DNA from: JAKOWB01 sp038363005
GTDB taxonomy: Bacteria > Pseudomonadota > Alphaproteobacteria > Kiloniellales > JACOMY01
Direction: 5' to 3'
DNA: 64,000 nt
NCBI GenBank assembly: GCA_038363005.1
Contig: JBBQBI010000015.1
Span: 1-64,000 of the forward strand
The notes beneath the pieces were generated by a model. That model was not told the origin of the DNA and searched no databases. It saw only the letters and a list, made by a program, of their open reading frames with translations. Below, piece after piece: positions 19,291 through 26,188 of the stretch. Within the stretch, counting starts at the first letter, position 1. Every line of letters starts with the position of its first letter. The position numbers and the translations under genes were made by a program.

Positions 19291-19305
19291 TTTAGATTTT
19301 CTAAT
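19291..19305. promoter_or_regulatory. Putative LysR operator before the second Rieske operon
   Basis: TTTAGATTTTCTAAT contains the 13-mer TTAGATTTTCTAA (19292-19304). This differs at a single central base from the core of the palindrome at 10320-10336. It lies upstream of the minus-strand operon that starts at 19215, at nearly the same distance (about 76 versus 86 nt) as the first copy from its Rieske gene. Confidence 0.7.
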
Positions 19306-19449
19306 GACAGGGCTTGGAACAATGCCTGATGAGACGATAGCCTCCTCCGAGGCGGTCATCTGGGGCAAGCAGTCTGGACAAGACCGGAGCGCATTCGGTT
19401 GCCCTCAACACAAGGATGCGTCGATGCCAAGACGTGAGGACAACAAGTG

Positions 19450-19821
19450 ATGTCGAACCTGCAGACTTTCGCCGAGATATCCGAGGTCGTAAGAATCTAT
19501 GTCGAAGGCATGTGCCAGAATGACCCGGCAAAACTTCGTGCCGCCATGCATGAAAAGTCCTCTTGCATCGGACACTACGAGTGCGGCTTGGAGTGGGACA
19601 CGCGGGACGCCTTCATCGCAGCGGTCGATAAGGCAGTCGTTGCGCCGGACCCTTCGCCTTGGCACGCCATCAGCGCGATTTCAGTTGTTGGCGATGTTGC
19701 AGTGGTCCAACTGGAAGACATCTGGCTCGGCATGCATTTCGACGACACCTTGACGCTTCTGAGACACGACGGCCGATGGATCATTGTCTCCAAGGTTTTC
19801 TTCTTGAGGACCGCCGCTTAA
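19450..19821 (+). CDS. NTF2/SnoaL-like small protein
   Basis: 123 residues with the cone-shaped alpha+beta fold pattern of SnoaL / putative lumazine-binding proteins. A helical start 'EISEVVRIYVEGMCQNDPAK' is followed by 'LRAAMHEKSSCIGHY' and 'DRDAFIAAV'-like spacing ('TRDAFIAAVDKAV'). Strands then follow: 'AISVVGDVAVVQLEDIWLG' and 'LLRHDGRWIIVSKVFF'. ATG at 19450 follows GAGG. Such proteins may be isomerases, cyclases or ligand binders; no catalytic residues can be assigned. It stands alone between the Rieske operon promoter and a convergent gene. Confidence 0.75.
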   Translation: MSNLQTFAEISEVVRIYVEGMCQNDPAKLRAAMHEKSSCIGHYECGLEWDTRDAFIAAVDKAVVAPDPSPWHAISAISVVGDVAVVQLEDIWLGMHFDDTLTLLRHDGRWIIVSKVFFLRTAA

Positions 19822-19929
19822 ACCACTGAGAGTCCCAGCTCGCCACCTGAGATCGGGTAGCGCCGCTCAAGTGAACAGCGGGACAAAGGCGTGGCAGGAT
19901 GCCCTGTCCTGGTGCCAGGCGGCGGGGCG

Positions 19930-20544
19930 CTACTCGCTGAGTGCCGCATCGAGCCAGACGACGAATTCATCGTAGTCGTAGCGATCAATTAAGGGCTTTT
20001 TACCGTTTATCAGGAAGCTCGGTACGGCATAGATGTCGTCAGCCGCAGCGTTCTTCTGGTACCAGGCAAGCAACGCTTCGTAAAAGAGTGTATCTGACAT
20101 GCATTCATCCATCCGGCCGTTGGTCAGACCGGCTATGCGTTCGACGCTATATAGCTTCTGCATGATTTCCTCAGGTGCGTGTTTAAACCAATACTCCTCC
20201 TGGCTATAAAGCAGGGCCACGATACGAAAATAGCGGTCCGCAGGAGCGCAACGCGCAATCATCGAGCCCCATATGTCGGGAAGATTATAGTATACCTCTC
20301 GATAGATCAGTCGCACATTGTCGTTAACGATGTAGTTTATTTTGATTCGCGGAAATATATTCTTGTGGAAAGCAGCGCAATATTTTCTGGCAAAGCCACA
20401 ATACATAACCATGGTAACCGGTGCATCGGGGCTGCCGAGCACCATGTCAGCCACAGTGGTCCGGTCCTCTGCGACCCCGGTGACGGGCCACAGGCTGGCG
20501 GCGACACAGAGTGCCAGTATCTTGGTCCGGAACGGTGATTTCAT
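19930..20544 (-). CDS. Periplasmic DsbA-like thioredoxin-fold protein with altered active site
   Basis: 204 residues. A signal peptide (about residues 1-25, 'ILALCVAASLWPVTGVAED') precedes a DsbA/BdbD-type thioredoxin fold. The active-site segment is 'VTMVMYCGFARKYCAAFHKN', which aligns with the family pattern MVEYxSxxCxxCAxFH. The first CXXC cysteine is therefore Arg53, while the second (Cys56) is kept, and a new cysteine (Cys49) sits four residues earlier. The cis-proline loop 'YAVPSFLINGK' is present. Codon use and base composition are visibly more AT-rich than the neighbours, for example around 20285-20400, suggesting recent acquisition. ATG at 20544 has GAGG about 9 nt upstream. Whether it is a redox enzyme or a chaperone-like relic is unknown. 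Confidence 0.8.
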   Translation of the reverse strand: MKSPFRTKILALCVAASLWPVTGVAEDRTTVADMVLGSPDAPVTMVMYCGFARKYCAAFHKNIFPRIKINYIVNDNVRLIYREVYYNLPDIWGSMIARCAPADRYFRIVALLYSQEEYWFKHAPEEIMQKLYSVERIAGLTNGRMDECMSDTLFYEALLAWYQKNAAADDIYAVPSFLINGKKPLIDRYDYDEFVVWLDAALSE

Positions 20545-20747
20545 CAGGCGAGCCTCAAGGGTTCGGGATTGAATTGCTGCTGGCCCGACCAGATCACCGG
20601 CCCCGGCGAAGGCTACCCTTTGCGCTGATGTCATTCCAAGCATTCCCTGGCACAGGGCGTCCTGAGCAGAGACCGGTTGGCCGGCAAGGTCTAGGCGATG
20701 CCGCGCGCCCTTGCCTATTGTGCGGAGGAGCTGGCAGGAGCCACCAC

Positions 20748-21359
20748 ATGCTGGAACTGTTCGCTGCGCCGACCGTCAATGCCCAGCGGGCCATCATCGG
20801 CCTGCTGGAATCCGGCCTGCGCCACCGCTTGACCAGGGTCGATCTGAAGGCCAAGAGCGCCGCCCTGCTGAAGGCCAACCACCATGGACGCGTGCCGACG
20901 CTGGTCGACCCGGTGGGCGCCGACGGCAAGCCGCTCTGCCTCGACCAGTCAGGGGCCATCCTGCTCTATCTCGCCGAAAAGAGCGGGCACCTCATGCCAG
21001 GCGTGCCGCGCGAACGGGCAGAATGCCATCGCTTCCTGATGCTGCATGCCAATGACCTGGGGCCGGCCTTCGTGTCGTCCTACAACGTCACGCGTCTGGG
21101 TGCGCCGCAGGAGCTGGCGGCCGCGCACTTCCGCGCCGCGACTCTGCGGTTTTGCCGCATGCTGGACGAGCGTCTGCGGCGCGTGCCCTTCCTGGCCGGG
21201 TCGGAGTTTTCCATCGCCGACTGCGCCGTCTATCCCGACATCCCCTGGTGCTACGCCGATTGGCCGGAGGTTGGCCGCCTGCGCCACCTGCGGCGCTGGA
21301 TGGAAGCGGTCGGCGCGCGCCCGGCGGTGGCCAAGGCCATGGCCTGGGGCCAGGCGTGA
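20748..21359 (+). CDS. Glutathione S-transferase family protein
   Basis: 203 residues with the two GST domains. The N-terminal thioredoxin-like part is 'MLELFAAPTVNAQRAIIGLL' and later 'HHGRVPTLVDP'. 'DQSGAILLYLAEKSG' gives the glutathione-binding Q-S pair usual in GSTs. The C-terminal helical domain ends with 'FSIADCAVYPDIPW', the conserved N-capping box. ATG at 20748 has CAGGAG 7 nt upstream; a longer in-frame extension lacks support. Its stop overlaps the GTG of the sulfotransferase gene (GTGA). The substrate is not predictable. Confidence 0.88.
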   Translation: MLELFAAPTVNAQRAIIGLLESGLRHRLTRVDLKAKSAALLKANHHGRVPTLVDPVGADGKPLCLDQSGAILLYLAEKSGHLMPGVPRERAECHRFLMLHANDLGPAFVSSYNVTRLGAPQELAAAHFRAATLRFCRMLDERLRRVPFLAGSEFSIADCAVYPDIPWCYADWPEVGRLRHLRRWMEAVGARPAVAKAMAWGQA

Positions 21360-22135
21360 GCGTGGGGCCGGTCCGCTTTGTCGTGCTGGCGCATGCGCGC
21401 AGCGGCTCGGGCTGGCTCTGCGGCCTGCTGGACGCGCATCCGGCGTGCTGCTGCTTCGATGAGCTTTTCAACCAGCGCTTCGTCAATGGCGGGATGCGCT
21501 TGGCGATGTTCCGCGGCATCAGCCCGGCGATGCGCGATGCCGATCCGCTGGGCTTCCTGGAGCGGGCCTTTGACCAGGCCGCCACGGCGGGCGTCACTCA
21601 CATCGGCTTCAAACACCTGCCACTGTTCAACGCCGCCGTGCTGCGCCAGGTCGTCGAGGATCCGCGCTATCGCGTGATCCTGCTGACCCGGCGCGACCGC
21701 CTGGCGCAGTACGCCTCGATGGCGATCGCCCAGCAGGCCGATGTCTGGGGGCGCTTCGGCGATCAGCCGGCGCCGTCCGAACAGCCGCGCGTAATTTTTG
21801 ACACCCGCGCCTTCCTGGATTTCTGCCGCACCGTTGAGGGTTGGTTCGCCGCCGAACGCCGGCAGCTCCGCGCCGCCGGCCGGCCACTGCTGGAGCTGAC
21901 CTACGAGGAACTGGACGCGGGCACTGGCCTGCCGCGGGTGCTGGCGTTCCTTGGCCTGCCAGGGTGCGACGGCCTGGATAGCGGTCATCAGCGGCAAAAC
22001 ACGCCGGCGATCGCGGCGCGTTTCACCAATCCACGCAAGGCACTGCTCATCGGCCGCCTGGCGACCTATCGGCCAACCCGCAAGCTGCTGCGTGTGCTGC
22101 GCGGCATCCGCCCGCTGCGTCGCCTGGTGGACTGA
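21356..22135 (+). CDS. Sulfotransferase family protein
   Basis: 259 residues. The N-terminal phosphosulfate-binding loop 'FVVLAHARSGSGWLCGLLD' corresponds to the PAPS 5'-phosphosulfate loop (R-S-G-S-x-W-L). The later 'VILLTRRDRLAQYASMAIA' fits the 3'-phosphate motif, with Arg and Ser. Both are characteristic of cytosolic carbohydrate sulfotransferases of the Stf0/NodH type. GTG at 21356 overlaps the GST stop by 4 nt; a second GTG at 21362 is an alternative. The adjacent glycosyltransferase genes suggest sulfation of a surface glycan or lipid. Confidence 0.8.
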   Translation: MSVGPVRFVVLAHARSGSGWLCGLLDAHPACCCFDELFNQRFVNGGMRLAMFRGISPAMRDADPLGFLERAFDQAATAGVTHIGFKHLPLFNAAVLRQVVEDPRYRVILLTRRDRLAQYASMAIAQQADVWGRFGDQPAPSEQPRVIFDTRAFLDFCRTVEGWFAAERRQLRAAGRPLLELTYEELDAGTGLPRVLAFLGLPGCDGLDSGHQRQNTPAIAARFTNPRKALLIGRLATYRPTRKLLRVLRGIRPLRRLVD

Positions 22136-22156
22136 CGCCACGGCGGGCCTGTCGCA

Positions 22157-23149
22157 CTAGTCGCCGCTGGGGCCCCACAGCCTGTCGACCGAGGCGATCT
22201 GCTTCAGATAGACCTCGGCGGGCACCAGCTGCGTGAGGTTCTTGGTGCGCATCGAAATGAACAGCAGCAGCAGGGCAAAGATCACGATCTGGGTCAGCCC
22301 GATGGCGGCCAGCCCAAGGGCAAGCGAGGCCCACCCCGGCAAGTCGAGTTGTCCAGTGACCTTGATGAGCACGATGACGACCATCAGGGCGACCAGGAGG
22401 CCCGCGGCACCGCCCAGCAACAGCAGCACCCGCAGGAGCACGCGGTCCAGATCGACGGCGATGGCGCCAAGGCCATGCTGCAGGTGGCCCACGAAGCCGA
22501 AGTGCGTCTTGCCCAGCAGGCGGGTCCCGCGGTCGGTCGGCACCCGGGTCAGCGGCACGCGGGCGCGCAACAGAGTGCCGGGATAACTGCTCAGCAGCTC
22601 CGGCATGCGGACCAGGCTCTGCAGCTGGGCAAAGGAACAGACTCCGAAGATGCCGAAGGAGAAACGCCGACCGGTGACCAGCCAGAAGAGCTGCTTGAAC
22701 AGGAAATAGTTGAGCTTGAAGATCCAGCTTTCCTGCCGGCGCCGGCGCTGGGCGACGACCAGGCGCGTCGGATCCTCCCGGAAGACGCGTAACAGGCCCG
22801 GCACATCGACGGGGCGATCCTCGCCGTCGCCATCCATCAGCAGCACCGCCGCGCAGGGGCGCCGCGCAGCGATGTGCGCCAGGCCGATGCCGACGGCGAA
22901 ATGCAGGCCGCGATTGACGTGGAGATTGGCCACCTCGAGGCTGTCAACCTGTGACAGCGTCTTGGCCAGAGCGGCATCCCAGCGCCTGGCTTCCGACGAG
23001 CCGTCGTTCACCAGCGTGACGTCGAAGCGCTCGCCGCTGCGGGTCGCCACCTCGTTGAGGTCGCGCAGCACCAGCTCAACCGTTTGCCAGTCGTTGTAGA
23101 CCGGAATCAGCACGCGCAATTGCGCCAAGACCGCCTTCTCCAATTGCAT
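22157..23149 (-). CDS. Family 2 glycosyltransferase with C-terminal membrane helices (DPM/GtrB-like)
   Basis: 330 residues. The N-terminal GT-A domain has 'RVLIPVYNDWQTVELVLRDL', 'VTLVNDGSSE' and the metal-binding 'LLMDGDGEDRPVDVPGLL'. Two hydrophobic segments follow (about residues 235-260 and 275-305), as in dolichyl/undecaprenyl-phosphate sugar synthases. Such enzymes load a sugar onto a polyprenyl phosphate for use by integral membrane transferases. The divergent neighbour at 23311 is exactly such a transferase (GT87). ATG at 23149 is used. The sugar is unknown. Confidence 0.85.
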   Translation of the reverse strand: MQLEKAVLAQLRVLIPVYNDWQTVELVLRDLNEVATRSGERFDVTLVNDGSSEARRWDAALAKTLSQVDSLEVANLHVNRGLHFAVGIGLAHIAARRPCAAVLLMDGDGEDRPVDVPGLLRVFREDPTRLVVAQRRRRQESWIFKLNYFLFKQLFWLVTGRRFSFGIFGVCSFAQLQSLVRMPELLSSYPGTLLRARVPLTRVPTDRGTRLLGKTHFGFVGHLQHGLGAIAVDLDRVLLRVLLLLGGAAGLLVALMVVIVLIKVTGQLDLPGWASLALGLAAIGLTQIVIFALLLLFISMRTKNLTQLVPAEVYLKQIASVDRLWGPSGD

Positions 23150-23310
23150 GCCAGGGTAGGCACAAGCCGCGCCGGACTGTGCATGTCACGCCGAGCCTCG
23201 TCCAGCGCGCGCATGGCTTTGCTGTTCGGCTGGCGTGCCGACCGGTGGCGGCGGCCAGCTTGCCATGGCATCGAGGGCGCGGGATAACCGCCGGAGGGTT
23301 GGAGGGCAAG

Positions 23311-24606
23311 ATGCGCTGGTGGCAGGCGAGGGACGAGGCAAGCGCCACGGCGCCCTGGTACGGCAGACCGCGTAGCCTGCAGCTCCTGGCGCTGTTGTTG
23401 CTAGGCTTGCTGCTGGGCAACGCAGTGCTGTCGATCGGCTTCAAGGTGACCGATTTCGAGTGGCACTCGGAAAAGGCGCGCGCGTTCCTCTTTGCCCGGC
23501 CCTATCCGGACGCGGCCATCACCTACCTGCTGCCACGCATCATGCTCGACAGCGTGGTGGCGACGCTCGATCCCTTGCTGGCCCGCGCCCTGGTCTATCC
23601 GTTGGCAGTACTGCTGCTGTTGTGGAGTGGCAGGTCCTGGCTGCGACTCACGGCGGCGCCGGACGACCCGCTCTGGCTGCGCTGGCTGCCGCTGCTGTCG
23701 GCGCTTTTCGTCCTGCATCCCTATCTGGCGCGCGACCTCAACGACTGCGGGCCGCAGATCGTCACCCTGGCCTGCCTCACTGGTGCCTTCCTGACGCTTG
23801 GACGACGGCGTCCGCTGCTGACCGGCCTGCTGATCGCCACGGCTATCGCCTGGAAGGTCACGCCGCTGCTCGTCGTCGGCTACCTGCTGCTGAAACGCCA
23901 GTGGTCGGCCGTGGTGGCAACCCTGGGCTGGACTCTGGTCTGGCTGGCGCTGCCGGCCCTGGTGTTGGGCTGGGACACCACGCTGGAGGTCTATCGCAAG
24001 TGGCTGGAGCAGATGGCCTGGATACTCGGCCAGTCCGATCCCACCGTGCTCGGCTTCGAGCCGCCGCGGCATCAGAACCAGTCGCTGCGCATGCTGGTCG
24101 CGCGCTACACCATGACCTTCGAGCCGGGACATCCGATCAACCGCGACGGCGACATCGGCGCGCATTGGCTCTATCTCACCTTTGGCAACCTGGCCCCGGC
24201 GACCGCGCAGCGCGTCTATCAAGGGGTGCTGCTGCTGCTGGGCGCTCTCTTTGCCTGGCGGTTTCGCCATCCCTGGGACCGCATGACGGTCCAGGCGCGC
24301 GGGCGCGAGTGGTCGGCCCTGCTGCTGGTCATGACGCTGATCTCGCCCCTGGTCTGGCTGCACCACCTGGCTGTCGCCCTGCCGGCCGCGGTCTTCGTGG
24401 CGCGCGACCTGCTGTCCCGGCGGCGCCCGCCGCGTTGGCGCCTCTGGGCAGTGGGATTCATCGCCGTGGTGCTATTGCTGCTGCAGCGCGACGTGGTGCA
24501 GCGCGAACTCTCGTTGCAAGTATTGGCATACAAGTTCGATGCCTTTGCCATGTGGCTGCTGGTGGCGCTGGTGCTCCTGCCGCCACGCGACAAAAAAGGT
24601 CCGTAA
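23311..24606 (+). CDS. Integral membrane glycosyltransferase, GT87/DUF2029 type
   Basis: 431 residues with about ten hydrophobic helices, for example 'LLALLLLGLLLGNAVLSIGF' and 'GLLIATAIAWKVTPLLVVGY'. The large polar loop carries 'FEPPRHQNQSLRMLVARY', a motif typical of DUF2029 polyprenyl-phosphate-dependent mannosyl/arabinosyl transferases (GT-C fold). The 'KVTP' segment is also conserved there. ATG at 23311 is chosen because GGAGG stands 5 nt upstream. It diverges from the GT2 gene at 22157, which may provide its lipid-linked sugar donor. Confidence 0.85.
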   Translation: MRWWQARDEASATAPWYGRPRSLQLLALLLLGLLLGNAVLSIGFKVTDFEWHSEKARAFLFARPYPDAAITYLLPRIMLDSVVATLDPLLARALVYPLAVLLLLWSGRSWLRLTAAPDDPLWLRWLPLLSALFVLHPYLARDLNDCGPQIVTLACLTGAFLTLGRRRPLLTGLLIATAIAWKVTPLLVVGYLLLKRQWSAVVATLGWTLVWLALPALVLGWDTTLEVYRKWLEQMAWILGQSDPTVLGFEPPRHQNQSLRMLVARYTMTFEPGHPINRDGDIGAHWLYLTFGNLAPATAQRVYQGVLLLLGALFAWRFRHPWDRMTVQARGREWSALLLVMTLISPLVWLHHLAVALPAAVFVARDLLSRRRPPRWRLWAVGFIAVVLLLLQRDVVQRELSLQVLAYKFDAFAMWLLVALVLLPPRDKKGP

Positions 24607-24686
24607 TATCCATACTCTAGCTGATTGCCGTGCGGGGAATGACCGGGTAGGTTCCTGGCTCCCAGCGTTGTTTTGCCGGAGGATCC

Positions 24687-25529
24687 ATGCGCCGTTCCCT
24701 GCTGCTTGCCGCCGTGTTGGCTTGCGTAGCCCTGCCGGCGGCCGCCGATACCTTGCAAAAGATCAAGGATAGCGGCTCGATCTCGCTGGGCGTGCGCCAA
24801 GACGCCAAGCCTTTCTCCTTCATCGACGGGCAGGGCCAGGCCGCCGGCTACTCGGTGCAGGTCTGCCAGGCTGTCGCCAAGTCGATCCAGCAGAGCCTCG
24901 GGCTGGCGCAGCTGACCATCGACTACAAGTTGGTCACCGCGGAAAATCGCTTCAAGCTGCTGCAAGATGGTGCGGTCGACCTGGATTGCGGCGTCACCAC
25001 CTACAGTCTGTCGCGGCTGGCCGATGTCGACTTCAGCCTGCTGATCTTCGCCACTGGCATCGATCTGATGGTGCGGCGCGACGCCGACATCGCCGGTCTG
25101 GCCGATGTGGGCGGCAAGACCATCGGCGTGCTGTCCGGTACCACGGCAGAAGCCGACCTAAAGGAACTGCTCGGTGCCTCGGGCATCACCGCCAACATCA
25201 CCAAGCTGCCGAGCTACAATGACATGCTCGCGAGCCTGGAGACCGACGCGGTGCAGGCGCTGTTCGGCGACCGCGCGCTGCTGCTGGAGGCCCGGTCGCG
25301 GGCGCTGGATCCGCAGCACTTGAAGGTGCTGCTGGCCAAGTACACCTACGAACCCTATGCCCTGGCGTTGCGGCGCGGCGACAACGACTTCCGCCAGGCG
25401 GTCGATACCGCCCTGGCGAAACTCTATCGCACAGCACAGATCGCGAAGATCTATGAGGTTTGGTTCGGCCCGCTGGTGGACGATCCGGAAGCCGCGGAAC
25501 TCTACCACCTTCTCGGACTGCCGGATTGA
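24687..25529 (+). CDS. Polar amino-acid-type periplasmic substrate-binding protein (family 3)
   Basis: 280 residues. A signal peptide 'SLLLAAVLACVALPAAAD' is followed by the SBP family 3 core: 'IKDSGSISLGVRQDAKPFSF', 'AAGYSVQVCQAVAKSI', 'VDLDCGVTTYSLSRLADVDF' and 'IGVLSGTTAEADLKEL'. GGAGG precedes the ATG. No permease or ATPase gene is adjacent, so it is an orphan component or serves a transporter encoded elsewhere. Glutamate/aspartate-like ligands are typical of the closest family patterns; this is inference. Confidence 0.9.
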   Translation: MRRSLLLAAVLACVALPAAADTLQKIKDSGSISLGVRQDAKPFSFIDGQGQAAGYSVQVCQAVAKSIQQSLGLAQLTIDYKLVTAENRFKLLQDGAVDLDCGVTTYSLSRLADVDFSLLIFATGIDLMVRRDADIAGLADVGGKTIGVLSGTTAEADLKELLGASGITANITKLPSYNDMLASLETDAVQALFGDRALLLEARSRALDPQHLKVLLAKYTYEPYALALRRGDNDFRQAVDTALAKLYRTAQIAKIYEVWFGPLVDDPEAAELYHLLGLPD

Positions 25530-25539
25530 GGTCTGGTCA

Positions 25540-26055
25540 ATGGCGGGCCCGGGGCGGGGCAGCGGCATAGGCTTTCCAGTCAGCGGCGCTCTGCAATGGG
25601 GCGCTCTGCTGCTGGGCCTTGCGCTGCTGGCAGCTCCGGCGACCGCCGGCCAGGCGGTGCCGGTCGAGCTGCTGGACGCGGTCAATGCCGTGCGGGTCGA
25701 GCACGACCTGTCGCCGCTGCAGCTGGACGAGCGGCTGGAGCAGATTTCCCAGGACTATGCCGTGACCATGGCCGAGAGCGATTGCATGGCGCACGACTGC
25801 GGCGGGGTCGGCCGCATCGCCCAGCGCGCGACGCGGGCGGGTGTGGCCTATCGCCTGATCGGCGAGGCCTTGGCGGCGGGTCCGCCGGACGCCACGCGGG
25901 TCGTCGACCTGTGGATGGCCAGCGAACACCACCGCGACATTCTGTTGAATCCGGACATCACCTCGGCCGGGGTCGGGCATGTCTTCAAGCCAAATGACGA
26001 TGGCGTGGCGGACTACGGACACTATTGGGTGTTGACCGTAGGGCTCTATGACTGA
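25540..26055 (+). CDS. CAP-domain (SCP/PR1) secreted protein
   Basis: 171 residues. A hydrophobic leader (about residues 12-36, 'ALLLGLALLAAPATAGQAVP') is followed by the CAP fold: 'LLDAVNAVRVEHDLSPLQLD', 'CMAHDCGGVGRIAQRA', 'IGEALAAG', and 'VVDLWMASEHHRDILLNPDI' then 'SAGVGHV'. These are the family's active-site-like His/Glu positions. It starts 10 nt after the preceding binding-protein gene and is probably co-transcribed. Bacterial CAP proteins are secreted or periplasmic, with mostly unknown functions (lipid binding or peptidase-like). Confidence 0.88.
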   Translation: MAGPGRGSGIGFPVSGALQWGALLLGLALLAAPATAGQAVPVELLDAVNAVRVEHDLSPLQLDERLEQISQDYAVTMAESDCMAHDCGGVGRIAQRATRAGVAYRLIGEALAAGPPDATRVVDLWMASEHHRDILLNPDITSAGVGHVFKPNDDGVADYGHYWVLTVGLYD

Positions 26056-26188
26056 GGGCCGGCGCTCTCGCGATGAACAATTGGTTTAGCCTCGGCCCGA
26101 ATGCCGGCCTAATGTCGGGTCGCTCGGCCGGCGGTTGTGACGCCTGCACGCGGGTTCCGAGCGGAGTCGACAGACCGGGAGTGCCGGT

